In this document: piece after piece, positions 1-5,633 of the stretch | How the letters are laid out: every line of letters starts with the position of its first letter | How positions within the stretch are numbered: position 1 is the first letter of the stretch | Assembly (NCBI GenBank): GCA_938041595.1 | Contig: CALITN010000098.1 | Location: forward strand, 1-5,633 | Direction of reading: 5' to 3' | Length of the DNA: 5,633 nt | Origin: an uncultured Flavobacteriaceae bacterium | Lineage (GTDB): Bacteria; Bacteroidota; Bacteroidia; Flavobacteriales; Flavobacteriaceae | Translations under genes and position numbers: made by a program | The notes under the pieces: model-generated | The model's database searches: none | Seen by the model: only the letters and a program-made list of their open reading frames with translations | What the model was told of the DNA's origin: nothing

Positions 1-126
1 CCATTGCCCCTCAAAACGAAAACTCACATAGGCTAAATCAAGGCCATCTAAAGAGGTTCCGGACATCACTCCGATGATGTTTAGACACCCTTTTTGCTCA
101 AATAAAGCAGGGAAATCAATTACCAT
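1..126 (-). CDS. anmK: Anhydro-N-acetylmuramic acid kinase, N-terminal fragment (cut by window edge)
   Basis: This is the first 42 codons of a minus-strand gene that starts with ATG at 126-124 and runs off the left edge. The translation carries IIGVMSGTSLDGLDLAYV at residues 17-34. GxMSGTSxDGxD is the hallmark N-terminal ATP-phosphate-binding motif of AnmK, a kinase of the sugar kinase/Hsp70/actin superfold. Known family role: the cytoplasmic enzyme uses ATP to open and phosphorylate 1,6-anhydro-N-acetylmuramic acid, giving MurNAc-6-phosphate during recycling of peptidoglycan. The start is well constrained: an in-frame TGA lies four codons upstream, and the next ATG (residue 21) is inside the motif. 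No clear Shine-Dalgarno precedes it, which is common in Bacteroidota. Only about an eighth of the usual length of roughly 350-370 residues is visible, so catalytic residues further in cannot be checked. It is transcribed away from gltB and shares the upstream region with it. Confidence 0.9.
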   Translation of the reverse strand, partial: MVIDFPALFEQKGCLNIIGVMSGTSLDGLDLAYVSFRFEGQW

Positions 127-170
127 AAGACAAACTCAAAAATTTAATATTTTTCAAAAAAAACATCTCT

Positions 171-188
171 TTACTGAACATTCTGTAA
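171..188. promoter_or_regulatory. Imperfect 18-base palindrome, possible operator
   Basis: The sequence TTACTGAACATTCTGTAA has dyad symmetry of the form TTACnGAAnnTTCnGTAA. Seven of nine positions in each half-site pair with the other half; the mismatches are at the fifth position and at the centre. The size and symmetry suit a site for a dimeric helix-turn-helix regulator, and the position between two divergent genes fits an operator. It does not match a consensus I can name with confidence: it is neither the FNR TTGAT-N4-ATCAA form nor the NtcA GTA-N8-TAC form. In AT-rich DNA a chance palindrome of this quality is possible. Confidence 0.35.
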
Positions 189-195
189 TTCGATG

Positions 196-226
196 CAAAT
201 TATATATCAAATATGACAAAAAACAA
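196..226 (-). promoter_or_regulatory. Candidate promoter for anmK
   Basis: Read on the minus strand, TTG at 226-224 is followed after 19 bases by TATAATTTG at 204-196. This resembles the Bacteroidota housekeeping promoter (-33 TTG, -7 TAnnTTTG), except that three rather than two bases separate TA from TTTG. Transcription from it would give a 5' leader of very roughly 65 bases that includes the palindrome at 171-188. The match is weak and AT-rich DNA yields many such matches, so this is only a candidate. Confidence 0.22.
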
Positions 227-251
227 CAGAGAGAAGGGGGAATTTTAGTTC

Positions 252-283
252 TTGACCATAGAAAAAGCATAATTTAGCCTTTG
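252..283 (+). promoter_or_regulatory. Candidate promoter for the gltBD operon
   Basis: TTGACC begins at 252, and after a 20-base gap from TTG the sequence TAGCCTTTG occupies 275-283. This approximates the Bacteroidota -33 TTG / -7 TAnnTTTG arrangement, with one extra base in the -7 element. The implied start of transcription is near 290, leaving a leader of only about 20 bases that holds the ribosome-binding site. A TATAAT hexamer at 288-293 was also considered, but it has no partner at a usual -35 distance. The palindrome at 171-188 would sit roughly 100 bases upstream of this start, a distance more typical of an activator than a repressor. Confidence 0.28.
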
Positions 284-294
284 CCCATATAATT

Positions 295-304
295 AAAGGA
301 AGAG
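295..304 (+). promoter_or_regulatory. Ribosome-binding site of gltB
   Basis: A purine-rich AAAGGAAGAG lies directly upstream of the gltB ATG, with the AGGA core ending ten bases before the start codon. It supports the ATG at 311. An in-frame TAA at 290-292 with no start codon after it rules out a longer reading frame. Bacteroidota depend little on Shine-Dalgarno pairing, so its quantitative role is uncertain. Confidence 0.5.
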
Positions 305-310
305 AACTAT

Positions 311-3300
311 ATGCTGCCAAAAGAACAGGGACTTTATTCCCCAGCAAATGAACATGACAATTGCGGTGCCGGATTTATTTGTAGTCTAAACGGTAAAAAA
401 ACCAACGACATTATTCACAAAGCCCTCGATATTCTAGACAAACTAGAACACCGAGGAGCAGTAAGTGCTGATGGGAAAACAGGCGATGGAGCCGGAATTC
501 TTATCGAAATACCCCATGAATTTTTAAAAGAAGCGTGTTCCTTTGAACTCCCCGAGGTTCATGAATATGCTGTAGGGATGGTTTTTCTCCCACAAAAAGA
601 CAACCAAAGAGCTTTTTGTATTGAAACCTTCGAAGGAGAAATCAAAAAACAAGGGCTCGCTGTCCTTGGATGGCGTAAAGTCCCCGTAGACCCGAGCCAT
701 GTGGGAGCCATTGCGTCCAAAACAGAACCCTACATCATGCAGCTTTTTGTGACTCGTGGTGAGGAAAAATTGAGCGATCATGAGTTCAATACAAAACTTT
801 TTATTGCCCGCAAGAGCAGTGAACACAAGATTTGGGCTTCTAAAATGTCCCAAGCAAGTTATTTTTACCTACCCAGCTTCTCAACGCATACCCTTATTTA
901 CAAGGGATTACTCATTCCAGAGGATATCAAAGCCTACTATCGTGATCTTAACGAAGAAAAAGTCGTTACACGGCTGGCTTTAGTACACCAACGGTTTTCC
1001 ACCAATACCTTCCCCACTTGGGACTTGGCACAACCCTTCCGCTATATGTGTCACAACGGAGAGATCAACACCTACCGTGGGAACCTCAGTCGTATGCAGT
1101 CACGTGAAGAATTGCTTCAAAATGAGTTTTTTGGAGAGGATATCAAAGAAATACTACCTATTATTCTTCCGGGTAAATCCGACTCTGCCTCCATGGATAT
1201 GGTGGTTGAATTACTGCTTGCTACAGGACGTTCGTTACCAGAAGTAATGATGATGCTTGTCCCCGAAGCCTGGGAAAAACACAGCAGTATGGACGATGCC
1301 AAAAAAGCGTTTTATGAATACAACGCTTGTATCATGGAACCATGGGACGGCCCTGCCTCTATTCCTTTCACTGATGGAAAATATATCGGAGCCCTTTTGG
1401 ATCGTAACGGACTTCGTCCCTCACGCTATACACTGACCAAAGATGGTTATGTGGTTATGTCTTCCGAAACAGGGGTATTAGACATCCACCCCGAAAACAT
1501 CGAAATGCACGGACGCCTTGAGCCCGGTAAAATGTTCCTGGTTAATATGGACGAAGGGCGTATTATTAAAGATGAGGAGATCAAAGCGGAAGTCGTTAAT
1601 CAACGCCCTTACCGAAAGTGGGTGTCCGAAAATCTCCTTCCTCTCAAGGACGTTCCCTACACCGGAAACTCTACTCCTGAAGAAGCTGAGTCTTTCGAGA
1701 CGCGTTTACGCATCTTTGGGTATACTCAGGAAGACCTCAAAACAATCATCACTCCAATGAGTATTCAAGGAAAAGAAGCCATTGGATCCATGGGAACCGA
1801 CACCCCCTTGGCCGTTCTTTCAGATCGTCCACAATTGCTCTACAACTATTTCAAACAATTGTTTGCACAGGTAACGAACCCCCCTCTGGACGGAATTCGT
1901 GAAGAAATTGTTACCGACACCAGTTTAAGCATCGGTAATGACCGTAATATCTTCGATATTACTCCTGATCAAGCGAAAAAACTTCGGATTCAAAATCCCG
2001 TTATATCTAATGAGGATTTGGACAAACTGAAATACATTGAGCATACTGATTTCAAATCGGTCTCCATTTCAACTTTGTATCCCGTTGAAAAGGGACTGAA
2101 TGCACTTGAAGCCACCTTGGACACCATGGTGAAAAATACTCTTAAAGCGCTTGAATCTGGTGCCAATGTGATTATTCTATCCGACAGAGGCACGAGCGAT
2201 AATCTCGCCCCTGTGCCAATGCTACTTGCCTGTGCCCACCTGCACAATGCACTAAAGAAACATTCTAAACGTTCCGATTTCGGCATCATCATCGAGTCAG
2301 CAGAACCTCGTGAACCGCATCATTTTGCGCTTTTATTTGGTTATGGAGCCAGCGCCATCAATCCTTACATGGTTAATGAAATCATTGAATACCAAGTGGA
2401 AAACAAAGGAATTGAAGGACTGACCAGCGAACAGGCTATTGAGAATTTTAACAAAGCCATTGCCAAGGGAATCATCAAGGTGATGAATAAAATCGGCATC
2501 TCTACTCTTCACTCGTATCGAGGAGCACAAATTTTTGAAGCACTCGGACTTTCCAAAGCCTTTGTCAATCGCTTTTTCTGCAACACGGCTACACGTATCG
2601 AGGGTATTGGTCTTTATGAGATCGAAAAAGAAATTCAACAGCGTCACCAAAAAGCCTATCAAGTAGAGAGCTTGGGAGGTATGGACTTGGAAATTGGCGG
2701 TGATTATCGCTGGCGTCGCGACGGAGAAGCACATATGCTCAACCCAAACTCCATTGCCCAACTTCAAATGGCTGTTCGGCAAAACAAACCCGAAAGTTAT
2801 GATGCCTATGCCAAGATGATCAATGAGCAAAACGAAAAACTAATGACCCTCCGGGGGCTGTTTGAATTCTCGAGCTTTGATCCTATTCCTTTGGATGAAG
2901 TAGAACCATGGACGGAAATCGTTAAGCGTTTTAAAACAGGGGCTATGTCTTTAGGTTCAATCAGTCAAGAAGCGCATGAAAACCTTGCAATCGCCATGAA
3001 CCGTATTGGTGGAAAAAGCAACTCTGGAGAGGGCGGGGAAGATCCCAAACGCTTCCAACCTGACATGGATGGAAATTGGCGTAATAGTGCCATCAAACAA
3101 GTGGCTTCCGGTCGTTTTGGCGTATCCAGTCATTACCTTTCCTCTGCTCGTGAAATACAAATTAAAATGGCGCAAGGAGCCAAGCCAGGAGAAGGCGGAC
3201 AATTACCTGGCCCTAAAGTAAATCCATACATTGCTTCTGTTCGAAACTCAACTCCTTATGTGGGACTTATTTCCCCTCCTCCGCACCACGATATTTATTC

Positions 3301-4816
3301 TATTGAGGATTTGGCACAATTGATTTACGATCTCAAAAATGCTAACCGTGAAGCGCGCATCAATGTTAAATTGGTCTCTGAAGTAGGGGTTGGTACTATT
3401 GCCGCTGGGGTGGCCAAGGCCAAGGCCGATGTAATCCTTGTATCAGGCTTTGATGGGGGTACAGGAGCCTCACCCCTCACATCCCTAAAACATGCTGGAC
3501 TCCCCTGGGAACTTGGAATTGCAGAGGCACAACAGACCCTCGTCCTCAATGACCTCAGAAGTCGTATCGTTTTGGAATGTGACGGTCAAATGAAAACAGG
3601 CCGAGATGTCGCTGTCGCTTGTTTGCTAGGTGCAGAGGAATTTGGTTTCTCCACGGCTCCACTGATTGCTTCTGGCTGCATTATGATGCGTGCTTGTCAC
3701 CTTAATACCTGTCCTGTGGGAATCGCAACCCAAGACCCTGAATTGCGAAAAAACTTTAAAGGACAACCCGAGCACGTGATCAATTACTTCTACTACGTAG
3801 CAGAAGAATTGCGGAAGATTATGGCATCACTCGGATTTAGAACCATCGATGAAATGATTGGACAGTCACAGAAACTAGACATGAAAAAAGCACTTGAGCA
3901 CTACAAAGCCAAGGGAATTGACTTGTCCAATATCTTATATAAACCCAATGTGCCAAGTCATGTGAAATTATCAAACACGCAAAAACAAGACCACGGACTT
4001 GAAAACGTACTCGACTTTAGCATCCTAGACAAAGCGCACCCTGCTGTGTATCGAAAAGAAAAACAGCATTTAGAGTTTGACATCAAAAACACCAACCGAT
4101 CCGTCGGAGCATTATTGAGTAACGAAATATCTAAAATACACGGTGCTGCCGGTCTTCCGGAAGACACCCTAAGCCTTAAATTTGTTGGAACCGCGGGGCA
4201 AAGCTTTGGAGCGTTTTCAACAAGTGGTCTTTTCATGAAAGTCAGTGGAAACGCAAACGATTATTTTGGAAAGGGTCTTTCGGGTGCTAAACTTATCGCA
4301 CAGATTCCGGAGGGGGCTACCTTCAAAGCAGAAGATAATATCATCATTGGCAATGTGGCATTGTATGGTGCAACAGCCGGTGAGGCCTATATTAATGGAA
4401 TTGCAGGGGAACGCTTCTGTGTTCGTAATTCAGGAGCCACTGCAGTGGTAGAGGGAATTGGCGATCACGGGTGTGAATATATGACAGGAGGAATAGCTCT
4501 TATTCTCGGTGAATTTGGTCGCAACTTTGCGGCGGGAATGAGCGGAGGGATTGCCTATATTTATAGTGAAGATGGTCTTTTTGACGAAAAGAAATTTAAC
4601 CTAGAAATGGTTGAATTAGAAGACCTAACACAGCAAGACATAGAAACAGTTGAAAATCTGCTGATAAACCACAAAGACTATACGCAAAGTGCCAAGGCAC
4701 AGGCCATCCTAGAAGACTGGCCGGAAAGTAGCAAGAAGTTTATCAAAGTGATGCCAACCGATTACAAACGAGCATTGGAAATGCTTGCGAATCAAGAACA
4801 AGAAAAGATGGATTAA
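311..4816 (+). CDS. gltB: Glutamate synthase (NADPH) large (alpha) subunit
   Basis: This complete 1501-residue GOGAT alpha subunit makes glutamate from glutamine and 2-oxoglutarate in the cytoplasm. The domains run in family order. (1) Class II glutaminase, about 18-430: nucleophile Cys18 in DNCGAG, exposed after removal of a 17-residue propeptide; Arg48 in HRGA; QRFSTNT 227-233; Asn249-Gly250 of HNGEINT (oxyanion hole); Asp291. (2) Central domain, about 460-790. (3) FMN-binding synthase domain, about 850-1220: TGAMSLGSIS 876-885; AQGAKPGEGGQLPG 954-967, whose Lys958 and Gln964 match known 2-oxoglutarate-contact positions; 3Fe-4S ligands Cys1123, Cys1129 and Cys1134. (4) C-terminal glycine-rich beta-helix (GXGXG), about 1245-1480. 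The segment between GEGGED and SAIKQ (about 911-925) is short and lacks the extra loop of ferredoxin-dependent GOGAT. With gltD directly downstream, this points to the NADPH type. Length is normal for the family. ATG 311 is the only plausible start. Confidence 0.98.
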   Translation: MLPKEQGLYSPANEHDNCGAGFICSLNGKKTNDIIHKALDILDKLEHRGAVSADGKTGDGAGILIEIPHEFLKEACSFELPEVHEYAVGMVFLPQKDNQRAFCIETFEGEIKKQGLAVLGWRKVPVDPSHVGAIASKTEPYIMQLFVTRGEEKLSDHEFNTKLFIARKSSEHKIWASKMSQASYFYLPSFSTHTLIYKGLLIPEDIKAYYRDLNEEKVVTRLALVHQRFSTNTFPTWDLAQPFRYMCHNGEINTYRGNLSRMQSREELLQNEFFGEDIKEILPIILPGKSDSASMDMVVELLLATGRSLPEVMMMLVPEAWEKHSSMDDAKKAFYEYNACIMEPWDGPASIPFTDGKYIGALLDRNGLRPSRYTLTKDGYVVMSSETGVLDIHPENIEMHGRLEPGKMFLVNMDEGRIIKDEEIKAEVVNQRPYRKWVSENLLPLKDVPYTGNSTPEEAESFETRLRIFGYTQEDLKTIITPMSIQGKEAIGSMGTDTPLAVLSDRPQLLYNYFKQLFAQVTNPPLDGIREEIVTDTSLSIGNDRNIFDITPDQAKKLRIQNPVISNEDLDKLKYIEHTDFKSVSISTLYPVEKGLNALEATLDTMVKNTLKALESGANVIILSDRGTSDNLAPVPMLLACAHLHNALKKHSKRSDFGIIIESAEPREPHHFALLFGYGASAINPYMVNEIIEYQVENKGIEGLTSEQAIENFNKAIAKGIIKVMNKIGISTLHSYRGAQIFEALGLSKAFVNRFFCNTATRIEGIGLYEIEKEIQQRHQKAYQVESLGGMDLEIGGDYRWRRDGEAHMLNPNSIAQLQMAVRQNKPESYDAYAKMINEQNEKLMTLRGLFEFSSFDPIPLDEVEPWTEIVKRFKTGAMSLGSISQEAHENLAIAMNRIGGKSNSGEGGEDPKRFQPDMDGNWRNSAIKQVASGRFGVSSHYLSSAREIQIKMAQGAKPGEGGQLPGPKVNPYIASVRNSTPYVGLISPPPHHDIYSIEDLAQLIYDLKNANREARINVKLVSEVGVGTIAAGVAKAKADVILVSGFDGGTGASPLTSLKHAGLPWELGIAEAQQTLVLNDLRSRIVLECDGQMKTGRDVAVACLLGAEEFGFSTAPLIASGCIMMRACHLNTCPVGIATQDPELRKNFKGQPEHVINYFYYVAEELRKIMASLGFRTIDEMIGQSQKLDMKKALEHYKAKGIDLSNILYKPNVPSHVKLSNTQKQDHGLENVLDFSILDKAHPAVYRKEKQHLEFDIKNTNRSVGALLSNEISKIHGAAGLPEDTLSLKFVGTAGQSFGAFSTSGLFMKVSGNANDYFGKGLSGAKLIAQIPEGATFKAEDNIIIGNVALYGATAGEAYINGIAGERFCVRNSGATAVVEGIGDHGCEYMTGGIALILGEFGRNFAAGMSGGIAYIYSEDGLFDEKKFNLEMVELEDLTQQDIETVENLLINHKDYTQSAKAQAILEDWPESSKKFIKVMPTDYKRALEMLANQEQEKMD

Positions 4817-4817
4817 G

Positions 4818-5633
4818 ATGGGAAAACTAAGAGGATTTAAAGAGATTGAAAAACTAGTAGAACCCGTTATTGAGCCTAAAGAACGGATTCAAAACTACAA
4901 TGAATTTACCTTGGCACCTGACAATACACAACTTCAAGATCAGGGAGCGCGGTGTATGGATTGCGGAGTTCCTTTTTGTCATTCGGGCTGTCCGTTGGGA
5001 AATTTGATCCCTGATTTCAACGATGCGGTTTATAAAAATGAATGGGAAAAAGCCTTACATATTTTACATTCTACCAATAACTTTCCAGAATTTACTGGGC
5101 GTCTTTGTCCAGCACCTTGTGAAGAAGCCTGTGTGCTTGGGATCATCAATCCCCCCGTATCCATTGAACTGATTGAAAAATATATTGTGGAACGCGGTTT
5201 TAAAGAAGGTTGGATTAAGCCCCAGCCACCTAGCCAACGAACAGGGAAAGCCGTCGCTATTGTAGGGTCGGGACCGGCAGGGCTGGCCGCTGCCCAACAA
5301 CTAAATCGTGCTGGTCATACTGTCACTGTATTTGAACGCGACAACAAAGCAGGCGGATTGCTACGCTATGGAATCCCTGACTTTAAAATGGAGAAAAATG
5401 TCATTGACCGCCGTTTAAAGGTTTTGGAAGCAGAAGGCATTACCTTTAAGTGTAACGTTGAAATTGGAAAAACAATTACCGCTGAACAGTTAGAAGCTGA
5501 TTTCGATGCCGTAATCTTATGTACTGGCGCTACTATCAAACGAGAACTTCCCATCCCTGGAGCCGATTTAGAAGGAGTGGTTCAAGCAATGGACTTCTTG
5601 CCCCATAACAACAAGGCCGTAGACGGTCAACAC
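4818..5633 (+). CDS. gltD: Glutamate synthase (NADPH) small (beta) subunit, N-terminal part (cut by window edge)
   Basis: The first 272 codons of GltD run off the right edge in frame, a little over half of the usual length of about 480-490 residues. GltD oxidises NADPH at FAD and passes electrons through low-potential 4Fe-4S clusters to the FMN of GltB. Visible features: a four-cysteine group Cys46, Cys49, Cys54, Cys58 in CMDCGVPFCHSGC and a second group Cys97, Cys101, Cys105 in CPAPCEEAC, the iron-sulfur ligand pattern of this family; the FAD dinucleotide fold GSGPAG at 150-155 with the acidic Glu173 ending the second strand; GGLLRYGIPDFKMEK at 179-193; and CTGAT at 235-239. The NADPH-binding domain lies beyond the window. 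The ATG comes one base after the gltB TAA, with no strong Shine-Dalgarno, so translation is probably coupled to gltB. Related proteins with this architecture (PreT, NfnA/SudA type) exist, but the position after gltB makes GltD the clear choice. Confidence 0.96.
   Translation, partial: MGKLRGFKEIEKLVEPVIEPKERIQNYNEFTLAPDNTQLQDQGARCMDCGVPFCHSGCPLGNLIPDFNDAVYKNEWEKALHILHSTNNFPEFTGRLCPAPCEEACVLGIINPPVSIELIEKYIVERGFKEGWIKPQPPSQRTGKAVAIVGSGPAGLAAAQQLNRAGHTVTVFERDNKAGGLLRYGIPDFKMEKNVIDRRLKVLEAEGITFKCNVEIGKTITAEQLEADFDAVILCTGATIKRELPIPGADLEGVVQAMDFLPHNNKAVDGQH

Larger units (their letters stand above)
127..310. other. AT-rich divergent intergenic region between anmK and gltB
   Basis: These 184 bases separate two genes transcribed outward, so both promoters should lie here. 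The stretch is much richer in A and T than the flanking coding DNA and has A-tracts around 151-163 and 216-223. An open reading frame on the plus strand (74-277) crosses it, but it begins inside antisense anmK, has no recognisable domain and reads as low-complexity sequence. No tRNA, riboswitch or terminator hairpin was recognised. The individual candidate sites are listed separately. Confidence 0.8.

Noticed and set aside
74..277. Plus-strand 67-codon open reading frame upstream of gltB
   Set aside because: It begins inside the antisense of anmK and continues through AT-rich intergenic DNA. The product is lysine-rich and low in complexity, with no recognisable domain or ribosome-binding site.
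288..293. TATAAT hexamer as a sigma-70 style -10 box for gltB
   Set aside because: No -35-like element lies 16-18 bases upstream, and Bacteroidota generally use a different promoter consensus.
2333..2830. Minus-strand 165-codon open reading frame within gltB
   Set aside because: It lies wholly inside the well-conserved central domain of gltB, shows no recognisable family, and is the kind of antisense frame expected by chance in a long gene.
3412..3427. Short tandem repeat of GGCCAA (just under three copies)
   Set aside because: It encodes the alanine-lysine run in the conserved VAKAKAD segment of the FMN domain, so it is explained by the protein sequence and is too short to suggest a phase-variable tract.
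3677..3712. Cysteine cluster in gltB considered as a possible separate ferredoxin-like motif
   Set aside because: Cys1123, Cys1129 and Cys1134 in the CIMMRACHLNTCPVG context are the standard 3Fe-4S ligands of GOGAT alpha subunits, not an added domain.
311..4816. Possibility that the large gene is a ferredoxin-dependent GOGAT
   Set aside because: The ferredoxin-type insertion after GEGGED is absent, and a gltD gene follows directly, which fits the NADPH-dependent two-subunit enzyme.

Overview
The window holds the start of a nitrogen-assimilation operon, gltB-gltD, which encodes the two subunits of bacterial NADPH-dependent glutamate synthase (GOGAT). A divergent gene, anmK, encoding an enzyme of peptidoglycan recycling, sits at the left edge. 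The organism is most likely a member of the Bacteroidota, probably a flavobacterium. This is inferred from the character of the GltB and AnmK sequences, the moderate-to-low GC content, a very AT-rich intergenic region, and -33/-7-like elements resembling the Bacteroidota TTG / TAnnTTTG promoter type. No rRNA or other phylogenetic marker is present, so the placement is tentative.

Layout: (1) 126-1, minus strand: the first 42 codons of anmK, cut by the window edge. (2) 127-310: a 184-base AT-rich divergent intergenic region. It contains an imperfect 18-base palindrome, one weak promoter candidate in each direction, and a purine-rich ribosome-binding site just before gltB. (3) 311-4816, plus strand: complete gltB, 1501 codons, with no frameshift. 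(4) 4818-5633, plus strand: the first 272 codons of gltD, one base after the gltB stop, cut by the window edge.

GltB removes ammonia from glutamine at its N-terminal glutaminase site and channels it to the FMN/3Fe-4S synthase site, where 2-oxoglutarate becomes glutamate. GltD takes electrons from NADPH through FAD and passes them through 4Fe-4S clusters to GltB. Together with glutamine synthetase they form the GS-GOGAT route of ammonium assimilation. The diagnostic residues visible in both subunits are intact, so the operon looks functional.

This is an ordinary housekeeping region. I found no mobile element, CRISPR array, RNA gene, phage or defence gene, and nothing that supports a previously undescribed system. 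The only parts worth a second look are the divergent intergenic region with its palindrome and the unusual pairing of a cell-wall recycling gene with the GOGAT operon.
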